The translations under genes and the position numbers were made by a program. Source: Planctomycetota bacterium (GTDB lineage: Bacteria; Planctomycetota; Phycisphaerae; Phycisphaerales; UBA1924). From it: a stretch of 64,000 nucleotides of DNA. The notes beneath the pieces were generated by a model. The model was not told where the DNA came from, searched no databases, and worked only from the letters and a program-made list of their open reading frames with translations. Location of the stretch: NCBI GenBank assembly GCA_020831805.1, contig JAFIFX010000004.1, positions 184,767 to 248,766 on the forward strand, in the 5' to 3' direction. Every line of letters starts with the position of its first letter. Positions within the stretch are counted from its first letter, which is position 1. Below, piece after piece: positions 43,764-54,293 of the stretch.

Positions 43764-44309
43764 TCAGTCGTCGGTGCGGATCAGGCGTTCGACCGCGAGC
43801 GGGTCGGCGATCCCGGCGAGCTGGTGCCGGTTGCGGCCGGAAGCATCGGCGATGTCGAGCGTGAGCGAGCCGGTGCCGTCGGGGTGCTCGTCACGGGCGA
43901 TGTGAGCGATGCGGTCGCGCCGGTAGTCGTCCTCGCGGATCGAACCGTTGCGCTTGCGCCGGAGGATGATGACGCGCCGGTCGGTGACGGCGTAGACGGT
44001 GTTGTCGGCGGCGTGCCGGGTGTCTCGGAAGACGAGGATGGGGCCGACGATGCCCAGGAGGAGAAAAACAATCCCGATGCCGATGGGGACATAGACATCC
44101 ACACGAGATCGTTCGGGATCGATGCTTGCGAAGAAACCGAGAAAGAACCACATGGCCGTGAAAACGACCAGCATGATCCCGACTGTGACGACATTCCCGA
44201 TCAACTTTCGTCTCAGTGCGTGGTACCGCGGCGTGTCGGCCCAGCGGACAACCTCGCCCTCGTCGAGTTCGCGGTCGAGGATGGGTTGGAGGTGGTGGGG
44301 GAGGGGCAT
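43764..44309 (-). CDS. Membrane protein with PH-like domain
   Basis: A 181-residue protein. Two hydrophobic segments near residues 38-60 and 72-94 (GNVVTVGIMLVVFTAMWFFL; GIGIVFLLLGIVGPILVF) are followed by a beta-rich region ADNTVYAVTDRRVIILRRK, typical of bacterial PH-like domains. A cytoplasmic regulatory or membrane-envelope role is possible; none is established. Upstream neighbour is the DUF4240 gene, 21 bases away, so they may be co-transcribed. Confidence 0.72.
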   Translation of the reverse strand: MPLPHHLQPILDRELDEGEVVRWADTPRYHALRRKLIGNVVTVGIMLVVFTAMWFFLGFFASIDPERSRVDVYVPIGIGIVFLLLGIVGPILVFRDTRHAADNTVYAVTDRRVIILRRKRNGSIREDDYRRDRIAHIARDEHPDGTGSLTLDIADASGRNRHQLAGIADPLAVERLIRTDD

Positions 44310-44330
44310 GTGCGGGTCTGAGGTGCTTCT

Positions 44331-45038
44331 TTAGTTGATGTTGTACATCTCGGCGAGTCGGGGGTAGCGTGATCGGAAGCCGTCCAGGTCTTCTTCGTGG
44401 AAGGGCTGCCCGGCCGGTTCCGAGTTGAAGTCTCCCTCCGTGTCTTCTGACACCGCTACAAACCATGCGTTGTCATCGCGGGAATCATCGCGTTGTTCCC
44501 AGATTTGGCCGGCAAGAACATCCCACTCGACGGACTGGGCCGTGAGCATCGGATCTTCACCCATCGGGTAGTCCGCGAGGTTGTCCGGGTTCTCCATGAC
44601 GGCGTGGTAGGCCTGTCGGCCGCGGCCGATCAGCCAGTTGCGGAAGTAGGCGAAGCTGTCGTCCGAACAACCCCCGCCGGTGTGATAGGCGACCTCCCAC
44701 AGATCCCAGCGGTACGCGTTGGCGTGCAGCCGTTTGTAGGTCATTTGGAATGCGATGAGTTCATCGTCGGAGAGTTGGGAAAGCTGCTCGGCGAGTGCTT
44801 CCTCTTGTTCCTCGATCTCTTCGCCGGGGATCGCCGCGAGCGGCTCGAAGATCGACCAGAACCGGGATTCGTCCATCGCTTGCGGTGACATGGTGATCCT
44901 CTCGTGGTTTTTTCCGCCGTGTCCCCCGGCAACTCGCGTGCCGATCACGAATCCGACAACAAGCACGATCAGTGATAGAGCGAAGACGCAGATCGTTGAG
45001 GTAGCAACCTTGTTCGGCGTCTTGGTCGACACGCTCAC
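44331..45038 (-). CDS. Membrane-anchored DUF4240-like protein
   Basis: A 235-residue protein: an N-terminal transmembrane helix near residues 14-36, then a cytoplasmic or periplasmic domain with [53 protein letters not shown] and [14 protein letters not shown], the DUF4240 signature (the family is of unknown function; SMI1-like contexts are reported). GTG start overlaps the stop of GDP-fucose synthase as GTGA. Confidence 0.78.
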   Translation of the reverse strand: MSVSTKTPNKVATSTICVFALSLIVLVVGFVIGTRVAGGHGGKNHERITMSPQAMDESRFWSIFEPLAAIPGEEIEEQEEALAEQLSQLSDDELIAFQMTYKRLHANAYRWDLWEVAYHTGGGCSDDSFAYFRNWLIGRGRQAYHAVMENPDNLADYPMGEDPMLTAQSVEWDVLAGQIWEQRDDSRDDNAWFVAVSEDTEGDFNSEPAGQPFHEEDLDGFRSRYPRLAEMYNIN

Positions 45039-46054
45039 ACCCTCGTCCCCGTCTCATGCCGGTTCTTCTCGAACCACTCGATCGTGCGCTTCAGGCCTTC
45101 CTCGAAGCCCACCTCCGCCTGCCAGCCGAGGCGGTCCTTGGCGCGCTCGACATCGAGGCAGCGCCGGGGCTGGCCGTCGGGCTTGGTCGCGTCCCAGCGG
45201 ATCTTCTGTTCGATGGTGGACTCGTCGGCGAAGCCCGTCAGGCGGGCGATGAGGTGGACGAGGTCCTTGATGGTGATTTCCATGTTGGTGCCGAGGTTGA
45301 TCGGCTCGGGGTCGGTCATCTTCTCGGCGGCGGTCAGGATGCCCTCGGCGCAGTCCTCGACATAGAGGAACTCGCGGGAGGCGCTGCCGGTGCCCCAGAC
45401 CTCGATGTGGTCGGCGCCGGATTCCCTGGCCTCGATGCACTTGCGGATCAGGGCGGGGATGACATGGGAGGAGTGGAGGTTGAAGTTGTCGTGGGGGCCG
45501 TAGAGATTGACGGGGAGGACATAGACGCCCTGCATGCCGTACTGGAGCTTGTAGGCGTCGAGCATCTGCCAGGCGGCCTTCTTGGCGACGCCGTAGGGGG
45601 CGTTGGTGACCTCGGGGTAGCCGTTCCAGAGGTTGTCTTCCTTGAAGGGGACGGGGGTGAGGTTGGGGTAGGCGCAGATGGTGCCGGTCTGGATGAACTT
45701 GCCGCCGCGCTCGGTCAGCCCGTCGAGCCGGGCCTGCTCGATCAGGTGCAGGGCCATGGCCATGTTGGCGTAGAAGTAGCGTCCGGGGTTCTCGCGGTTG
45801 GCGCCGATGCCCCCGACCTCGGCGGCGAGGTGGATGATCATGGTGGCCTTGTCGGGGCCGAAGGCCTCGCGGAAAAGCCGGATACAGTCGTCCTGTTCGG
45901 TCAGGTCGTACTCGCGTCGGCGGGGGACGAAGATGTGGTCCTCGGGCACGCCGCGGGCGTGGAGGCCCTGGAGGATGTGGCGGCCGAGGAAGCCCGCGCC
46001 GCCGGTGACGATGACCCGCTGGGTGCTCCAGTCCGTACTGACCGTGGTGCTCAT
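45035..46054 (-). CDS. fcl: GDP-L-fucose synthase
   Basis: A 339-residue extended SDR epimerase/reductase that turns GDP-4-keto-6-deoxymannose into GDP-L-fucose. NADP site [11 protein letters not shown] near residues 16-26, the family block [38 protein letters not shown] with the catalytic Cys/Ser region, and [15 protein letters not shown] carrying YxxxK. The ending [20 protein letters not shown] is typical of Fcl. AGGAGG site precedes the ATG. The substrate is made by Gmd at 22.2 kb. The stop overlaps the DUF4240 gene. Confidence 0.95.
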   Translation of the reverse strand: MSTTVSTDWSTQRVIVTGGAGFLGRHILQGLHARGVPEDHIFVPRRREYDLTEQDDCIRLFREAFGPDKATMIIHLAAEVGGIGANRENPGRYFYANMAMALHLIEQARLDGLTERGGKFIQTGTICAYPNLTPVPFKEDNLWNGYPEVTNAPYGVAKKAAWQMLDAYKLQYGMQGVYVLPVNLYGPHDNFNLHSSHVIPALIRKCIEARESGADHIEVWGTGSASREFLYVEDCAEGILTAAEKMTDPEPINLGTNMEITIKDLVHLIARLTGFADESTIEQKIRWDATKPDGQPRRCLDVERAKDRLGWQAEVGFEEGLKRTIEWFEKNRHETGTRV

Positions 46055-46143
46055 GGGGTGGCCTCCTGATCGGCGGGGGGTTTTCGGGCGGCATGATAGA
46101 GGCGGTGCGGCGGGCGGTACCGGCGGGCCGATGGTGAGTCTGG

Positions 46144-47349
46144 ATGGGTGAAACACGATCGGCAACCGGCGGGGGGTGGGTCCGGACGCGGGCGGCGGTC
46201 TGGCTGGCGCGGGCCTTCGCGCTGGCGGGGCTGTGCGGGCTGGTGGTCTACGGCGTGGGCCGGGTGATGACCGATTCGACCCACTGGTCGCAGTACCTGT
46301 GGTGGGGGCCGGCGATCTGGCTGGTGGGGGGGGCGTGGGCGTGCTGGGCGGTGTCGGCGTTGGCGGGGCGGGTCGCGTTGCGTCCGGGCGGGGTGATGCT
46401 GCGTCCGGTGCTGCTGACGGGGTGCGTGGTCGCGTTGTTGTGGATGCTGCTGGCCGAGTGGGGGATGCACCGGGCCGTGCTGGGGCCGCGGGAGCAGCCG
46501 CGTGAGCGGACGCTGCGGGTGCTGCACTGGAACCAGTCCGGCGGGTACCGGATGTCGGACAGCGCCGAGATCATCGCCAGAGAGGACGCGGATTTCGTGG
46601 CGATCGTCAACGCGCGGTTCGACCGTTTCCGGCGCGAGACGGTGGGGGCCATGGCCGGCAAGGTCCCGGGCGAGACCGAGCTGCGGCTGGACGGGCGGGT
46701 GACGGCGTTGACCGAGCCGGGGCACTTTTTCTCGATCGGCATGACGCTGGTGTCCTCGCGTGAGCGCATTCTTCGCGCGGGGCTGGTGAACCTGCCGGCG
46801 GTGGACGGCGTGCGTGACGACTGGCGGACGGCGGGCGATACGGGGTTCATCCTGTGGCTGGAGATCGAGCCGGGCGAGCGGTTCGCGTCGCTCGGGCGGC
46901 CGCTGGTGGTGTGGGTGGTGGACCTGCCGAGCGACCCGGCGTTGTGGCGCCGCGACATCATGCGGACGGCGCGGCAGGCGGTCGAGGACTGGGAGCGTCC
47001 CGCGCTGGTGTGCGACGAGCGGGGGCGGTGGCGTGCGGCGGGCGACCCGGTACGCGTGCCGAGGCCGGACATCGCGATCGGGGATTACAACACGGTGCGC
47101 GGCTCGTCCTCGCTGCGGATGCTCGTGCCGGGGATGGAGGACGCGTTCAACCAGTCGGGCTGGGGCCGGGCCCGTTCCTGGCGGGAGGGGCATTCCAGCG
47201 CGATGGTGAACCGGTTGCTGCGGCTGGCGGACTGGCACATCGACCTGACGAAGGTGGGGCCGCACTGGCGGGCGACGGGGTACCGGCTGATCAGGCCCCG
47301 GACCGGGCCGCACAAGGTGCAGGTGGCGGACCTGATCCTCCGGGACTGA
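46144..47349 (+). CDS. EEP-family membrane protein, second copy
   Basis: A 401-residue protein: three hydrophobic helices (residues 18-112) precede an EEP-like domain with [11 protein letters not shown] (the metal Asn in VLHWN corresponds to VSMN of the protein at 14.3 kb), AIVNARFDR in place of the catalytic-Glu motif, [11 protein letters not shown] and a terminal [10 protein letters not shown]. Because the catalytic Glu and the terminal His-Asn pair are altered, activity is uncertain. It is divergent from fcl. Confidence 0.72.
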   Translation: MGETRSATGGGWVRTRAAVWLARAFALAGLCGLVVYGVGRVMTDSTHWSQYLWWGPAIWLVGGAWACWAVSALAGRVALRPGGVMLRPVLLTGCVVALLWMLLAEWGMHRAVLGPREQPRERTLRVLHWNQSGGYRMSDSAEIIAREDADFVAIVNARFDRFRRETVGAMAGKVPGETELRLDGRVTALTEPGHFFSIGMTLVSSRERILRAGLVNLPAVDGVRDDWRTAGDTGFILWLEIEPGERFASLGRPLVVWVVDLPSDPALWRRDIMRTARQAVEDWERPALVCDERGRWRAAGDPVRVPRPDIAIGDYNTVRGSSSLRMLVPGMEDAFNQSGWGRARSWREGHSSAMVNRLLRLADWHIDLTKVGPHWRATGYRLIRPRTGPHKVQVADLILRD

Positions 47350-47523
47350 CGGCCCGCTGGGCTGGCAGGCGGGGCTGCCAGTCCGGCAGGGGGCGGGGCA
47401 AGTGAGTGCTCGATAACACGGTTTTCGGTGGTTCTGGTGCGGTTTGACGCGGCTGCGGGTTCCGGCGCGCGGCTTGCAGAAGGAGATCAGGCCGGGCGGT
47501 GTCCCGGCGGATCGGAGTGACTC

Positions 47524-50235
<2,712 letters not shown>

Positions 50236-50255
50236 TCCGGATCGCGATACTCAAA

Positions 50256-50293
50256 AAGCAAGGGGCCCGGTCCTTGGACCGGGCCCCTGTTGC
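50256..50293 (+). terminator. Terminator-like hairpin after clpB
   Basis: AGGGGCCCGGTCC/GGACCGGGCCCCT, 13-bp stem with a TT loop, followed by GTTGCATT rather than a good T run. Confidence 0.6.
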
Positions 50294-50385
50294 ATTCGGT
50301 TGGAGAGCGGATCTCACCGCCGCCGGCGTGCCTAAAGAGGTTACCAGCCGCGAGCAGGACCGGGTCTATGTCAACGCGCGGCATT

Positions 50386-51291
50386 CTAACGGTTAGGCGA
50401 CATACTTTTTTTAACAGAGAGACGCGAAACACAGTAAAGCTTGTGTACACAATAGGTAATATACACAACGCAGAAAAAACAAAGCCATGCGGGGATTAGA
50501 GCGATATCGAAGTGAGGGTCGCGAGTAAACCCAAGAAAAGACATTAAAACCAGGATCGAAAAAGACAAACAAAAAACAACTGCTGACAGACTAATTAGTT
50601 TCGCCAATGGCTCCACGCCAGGCATCGGAAGGATATTGCAAACAATCATTTGGCAGTGAGCAGTTTTAAAAGTCAGTATTGCAACGGCCAGCGAAAAGAA
50701 AATAAAAGCTAAAGAAAAAACAAAATGAACTATGGCATTGATTGTGCTTGTGTGCACCCCTGGTGAGTCGGACAGCACAAATGGATCAATGGACGGTAAT
50801 GGCCACATGGTAGTCGCGAGGATAAAAAAGAGAGTTGTTTTGACCAATAATAGAAGACTAAGGCGTTTACGAATTAGTTTGGAATCTTTCGGAATCAATG
50901 CTTTGAGAATCAAGATGACATAATGAGTTGAGGCACAGGCTGTAGACAAAATCAGCAGTAATGTTAGGGTGTGAAAAATTTTAGGAACAGAGCGAAGCGG
51001 GATGGCTTGGCTGCTCGCTAAGATTGCTGGCGAAAAAAGGACAGCTAACGCCATCATCCGTAACCATAATACATGCCGACGAAATGTTTTGAGTAAACCC
51101 AGTTTCATATCATCAGACAAGCCCAAAAGAATAGCTCGTCTTGTCGCCACCCCACATTCAGGACACTGAGATCCGAATACAATCGAGTCCGAGTCTTGGT
51201 CCTGTGGATAATTTTGTGGATAACCACATCTCCAGCAATCAGAAGCTGGAGAGGGTTGCACACGGGTTTTTTGCGAGCTATACTGGCACAT
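50386..51291 (-). CDS. Zinc-ribbon multi-helix membrane protein of unknown function (AT-rich)
   Basis: About 301 residues; visibly AT-richer than the rest of the window. The N-terminus has two CxxC-type pairs (DCWRCGYPQN and SQCPECGV), a zinc ribbon, then about seven hydrophobic helices. I recognise no family. Possible starts are this ATG or a TTG 27 bases upstream. It is divergent from the next gene with only a few dozen bases between starts. Low GC and the strange codon choice suggest recent acquisition. Confidence 0.6.
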   Translation of the reverse strand: MCQYSSQKTRVQPSPASDCWRCGYPQNYPQDQDSDSIVFGSQCPECGVATRRAILLGLSDDMKLGLLKTFRRHVLWLRMMALAVLFSPAILASSQAIPLRSVPKIFHTLTLLLILSTACASTHYVILILKALIPKDSKLIRKRLSLLLLVKTTLFFILATTMWPLPSIDPFVLSDSPGVHTSTINAIVHFVFSLAFIFFSLAVAILTFKTAHCQMIVCNILPMPGVEPLAKLISLSAVVFCLSFSILVLMSFLGFTRDPHFDIALIPAWLCFFCVVYITYCVHKLYCVSRLSVKKSMSPNR

Positions 51292-51329
51292 CACCCAGGA
51301 GTATACCCTCAAACACAAGGAGAAGCGTC

Positions 51330-52163
51330 ATGCGATTTTTTCTCTGGACTGTGGCTTCGATCGTGATTCTTGCTTGTCTGCCGAAGGCTGCCGTGGCTCA
51401 GGTGGGGAGCCTCATTCAGGTGGTACCGGTTCCGCCTCAGCCGGTTCCAAGTCCAACTTACGCCATCGGTGAACTCTCTGCGAGCCATCCTGGAAAAGAA
51501 GTGGTGGTTTCAGATTGGAGTGCCAACACTCTCAGAATCTTGTCGATCTCTGGTGGTAATCCAGTCGAAATAGGTAGTATCGCCACACACAGACCTCGAG
51601 CAGCCAGTATTGAGGACATCGATGGAGATGGCCTCAACGACTTGGTTATCCTAGCGGACAATGGGAACCGCTTGGAAGTTTATCTGCAATCACCCCAGGG
51701 AAATCTCGTGTTTACCTTGGAGAATGTTATAAATCTTCCATACAGGTGCGACATGGTGGCGATGGACGCATTCTGTATGTCTGGATTTGCGCAAGTCCTT
51801 GTGAGAGCAGAATCTTCTGACAAGATCGGTGTTGTTCTTGAACCGTTGCTTGATGACGATCTTCTCACACTGAGTGAAGAGTTTGATTTGGAATGCCCTG
51901 AGGCATTGGTGGATTCGTGTGATAGTCGCTACGAAACTTCGATCAATGGTGATTGTGAGACTACACCCGCGGATCCGGGGATTTATGCCTGCATGCTTGC
52001 CGCAGATTGCCGCCTTGGCGATTGCAAGTGGGCCGCCTGCGTTCTGCGGGCCGCTGGGGAGTATAGTTTTTTGAGATTTGCAGCGGCTCGCTTGGCTTGT
52101 GCGGCAGTGTTTGACCTGGAGATGGTCCTCTGTTTGGGATCCATTACAATCGCCGGGGATTAA
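51330..52163 (+). CDS. Secreted protein with FG-GAP/VCBS-like repeat (AT-rich)
   Basis: A 277-residue secreted protein, AT-richer than the window. Signal peptide near residues 4-24 (ending AVA-Q), a Pro-rich linker, a segment with IEDIDGDGLNDLVIL (calcium-binding DxDGDG pattern of FG-GAP/VCBS proteins), then a Cys-rich C-terminal region with nine cysteines. No domain beyond that is recognised. Good AAGGAG ribosome site. The partner divergent gene has the same atypical composition. Confidence 0.68.
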   Translation: MRFFLWTVASIVILACLPKAAVAQVGSLIQVVPVPPQPVPSPTYAIGELSASHPGKEVVVSDWSANTLRILSISGGNPVEIGSIATHRPRAASIEDIDGDGLNDLVILADNGNRLEVYLQSPQGNLVFTLENVINLPYRCDMVAMDAFCMSGFAQVLVRAESSDKIGVVLEPLLDDDLLTLSEEFDLECPEALVDSCDSRYETSINGDCETTPADPGIYACMLAADCRLGDCKWAACVLRAAGEYSFLRFAAARLACAAVFDLEMVLCLGSITIAGD

Positions 52164-52263
52164 TTCCTATCTCGAGCAGCAAATAAATGTAGTAGCTTCT
52201 GTGAGTATTATAACATACTAATATACAAAGTGATTCTAACTCTAGCGATTGCTTTGTGGAGCG

Positions 52264-52295
52264 AGGCTCCGGTTGTTTGGCCGGGGCCTTGTTTG
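52264..52295 (+). terminator. Terminator of the FG-GAP-like gene
   Basis: AGGCTCCGG/CCGGGGCCTT stem with TTGTTTGG loop, followed by TTGTTTG. It is 100 bases after the stop. Confidence 0.6.
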
Positions 52296-52305
52296 TAGGA
52301 ATCGG

Positions 52306-52983
52306 TTACTTCCGCCGCCGGCGTGCCGCGGCCAGCCCGGCGAGGGTCAGCACCGCCGCGCCACCGGGCGCGGGGACGGCCCAGACCACATCGTCGAAGG
52401 CGACATAGTCGGCGTGGCCCTCGAAGCCGATGACGGGGATGTTCAACCGGACGGTGTCGAACGCCGCGTCGGTCACGAAGCCGAAGAAGCGGACCGGGAA
52501 GTACCCGGCGGCGGGCACGAAGAAGTCCTCGGCGATCTGCCCGTTCAGGAAGGTCGTCACACTGAAGCCCTGCGCGCCCAGCAGGGGCTCGAAACCGGAG
52601 ATATCGAAGCCGAAGGCGTCGGTCGCGTTCTGAAAGGCGAACTGCGCGGTGTACGAGCCGGTCTGCGGTCCGCCCACGGCGTTGTCGCGGCCGAACGCGA
52701 GGTAGTGACGCCCGGGGTTGGTCGTGTTGGTGAAGTCGTACACATCGGCGGACCCGACATAGACATCCACGGTCCCGACGGGCCGGGAAACCTGCAGGCC
52801 GGACGCGAAGGCCGTGGGCAGCGCCAGGTCTCCGGGTGGCGTGGATTCGAAGGTCTCGATGAACTGCGGCCCGGCGGCCAGATCAAAGGCGTTGCGGTTC
52901 TCGTAGATGGTCGGCGCGGCGACGGCCATGCCGCCAAGACCGGCGAGGACGGCGGAGGTCGCGAGGTGATGGATCGTGTTCAT
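52306..52983 (-). CDS. Secreted PEP-CTERM sorting-domain protein
   Basis: A 225-residue exported protein unrelated to the thioester array: signal peptide MNTIHHLATSAVLAGLGGMAV-like (residues 1-22), a beta-rich domain, and a C-terminal sorting tail VPAPGGAAVLTLAGLAAARR with RRK. The tail differs from VPLPPA and matches the commonest planctomycete PEP-CTERM form. AAGGAAAC ribosome site. Divergent from the non-coding region that precedes the antiporter operon. Confidence 0.82.
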   Translation of the reverse strand: MNTIHHLATSAVLAGLGGMAVAAPTIYENRNAFDLAAGPQFIETFESTPPGDLALPTAFASGLQVSRPVGTVDVYVGSADVYDFTNTTNPGRHYLAFGRDNAVGGPQTGSYTAQFAFQNATDAFGFDISGFEPLLGAQGFSVTTFLNGQIAEDFFVPAAGYFPVRFFGFVTDAAFDTVRLNIPVIGFEGHADYVAFDDVVWAVPAPGGAAVLTLAGLAAARRRRK

Positions 52984-53397
52984 GCGGTGTTTCCTTTCGC
53001 GTGCATGTCATGCCCAGGCCGGCAACGGATCCGGGCCTGGGCAGGTTCCAAGCGTCGTTGACCGCCGGGTGTCACGCGATCGGCTCACATTTGTTTCGCT
53101 CGTCTCACGCGGGACCGGCGTGCAGGCGGGGTGCTGAGCCTTCTGCCCGAGATCGCTCGGGGGCGTGCAACCGGCGTGGAACCGCGCCGCACATCGGCCC
53201 GTATCGCCTGCCTGAGATCGTTTGGGTCTCGCTGAAAGCCCCGGTTCGGGGCACGAAGTGCGGAGCACATTTCCAGAAGTGATGGCCGCGTGTGCGGCGC
53301 GTTGTTTGGTGTGTTGGAGTGCGAAGAGAGATCAACGGCGGTCCGGATGGCGTGCGTGCGTGGGTGTGAGCCGCACGAAAACGCGACGGACCGACCG
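52984..53397. other. First part of a 1.3-kb non-coding region, no gene seen
   Basis: No conserved-looking reading frame. It contains short palindromes (GAGATCGCTCGGGGG near 53150) and an AT-poor composition. It should hold the promoter of the PEP-CTERM gene and may hold the promoter of the mnh leader. Confidence 0.4.
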
Positions 53398-53472
53398 AGT
53401 GCGCCGGGCGCTCGTCCCCTGACGCCCGGCGCTTTGCGGTATGACGCCTTGAGGCCGGGTGGGTAGGACTTC
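53398..53472 (+). ncRNA. Candidate structured leader RNA, copy A (possible riboswitch aptamer)
   Basis: A 10-bp perfect hairpin, GCGCCGGGCG (53401-53410) with CGCCCGGCGC (53423-53432), has the loop CTCGTCCCCTGA. A 21-base linker leads to GCCGGGTGGGTAGGACTT at 53454-53471, identical to copy B. GTCC in the loop can pair with GGAC of the tail as a pseudoknot. Downstream hairpin CGCCCGC/GCGGGCG at 53499-53519 could be part of the expression platform. It lies 0.8 kb upstream of mnhA, in the same direction. Confidence 0.55.
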
Positions 53473-53929
53473 TCCGGCACGCTCGGGGTCACGACGGTCG
53501 CCCGCTGCCTGTGCGGGCGGGATGGCTGTCGCCGCGGCCCGGGTGCGCCGGGAGAGAGAGGCGCCCGGGCGACACCCCGTGGCGGCTTGCCGCCTTGAAC
53601 CGGCCGGGCTGGGTGTGCCCGGCTGGTTCTGTCGCTCGGGCCGGGGGCGGGCGGGGGGTGGGTTGGAACAGTTTGAAATCACAGTTCTGGAAACTGGCCA
53701 CGAAAGTTTGGTTCAGCGGTGGTGTGGTTGCGATCCGGGCGGAACCGGGCTGGTCGGGCCGGCGTATTGTTTGGCGAGGTCCACTGGGCCTCGTTCTGCG
53801 TCCCGTTTCGGGACATTCCTCCGAAGACGGCCGGTCGATCCGGCAGCGGATTCTGGAGAGAGTTGAGAGATTCGGCGGCCCGCGTGGTGCGCCCGGATGC
53901 GTGCGCTCCGGGAGTGACGGCGGGCGGCC
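53473..53929. other. Spacer between the two candidate structured RNAs
   Basis: No gene. Contains several GC-rich hairpins: CGCCCGC/GCGGGCG (53499-53519), GCCCGGGTGCGCC/GGCGCCCGGGC (around 53537-53571) and CCGGGC/GCCCGG near 53603-53622. Some could be attenuators that terminate the first leader. Confidence 0.4.
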
Positions 53930-54003
53930 AGTGCGCCGGTCGTGCGGTCCCCTGGCGACCGGCGCTTACAGCGTGTGCCCGACGCCGGGTGGGTAGGACT
54001 TTG
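53930..54003 (+). ncRNA. Candidate structured leader RNA, copy B (possible riboswitch aptamer)
   Basis: Same fold as copy A: GCGCCGGTCG (53933-53942) with CGACCGGCGC (53956-53965), loop TGCGGTCCCCTGG, then GCCGGGTGGGTAGGACTT at 53984-54001. Relative to copy A the ninth pair changes G-C to T-A, a compensated substitution. An enclosing stem is possible between TGACGGCGGGCGGCC (about 53915-53929) and GGCGCCAGCCCGCTGTCA (54003-54020). A terminator-like hairpin follows at once. It ends 290 bases upstream of mnhA. Confidence 0.55.
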
Positions 54004-54021
54004 GCGCCAGCCCGCTGTCAG

Positions 54022-54055
54022 AACGCCCGTCGCAGAGACCGACGGGCGTTTGTAC
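54022..54055 (+). terminator. Terminator-like hairpin directly after structured RNA copy B
   Basis: AACGCCCGTC/GACGGGCGTT, 10 bp, loop GCAGAGACC, then TGT. Position suggests an expression platform. No other gene or element is evident up to the mnhA start at 54294. Confidence 0.55.
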
Positions 54056-54293
54056 GCGCTGCGGGTGTCGGCCCGGGGATTGGGGGGATGGGGCGGGATG
54101 GGTTCTCGGACACCATGTCGAGGGGGGGTGTCGCTCCAGCCGATGGAGGACCGATAGGATCGTTGCCATTCGACGCAGAACGGGTGGAGCCGGTGCGTCG
54201 GGGTGCCGATCGGGGAAGTCCCGCGGGTGTTCGCGGGCCTGAGCGTCCGAGAACCATCGCGTCCCACGGGGCCGCGAGCAGATCTGGCTGTGC

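Noticed and set aside
47404..47412. CIRCE half-site GAGTGCTCG upstream of clpB
   Set aside because: No left half TTAGCACTC at the required spacing.
51203..51223. Two TGTGGATAA DnaA-box-like 9-mers 12 bases apart
   Set aside because: They lie in the coding sequence of the zinc-ribbon membrane protein and arise from a short Tyr-Pro-Gln repeat; there is no further box cluster or AT-rich unwinding region next to them.
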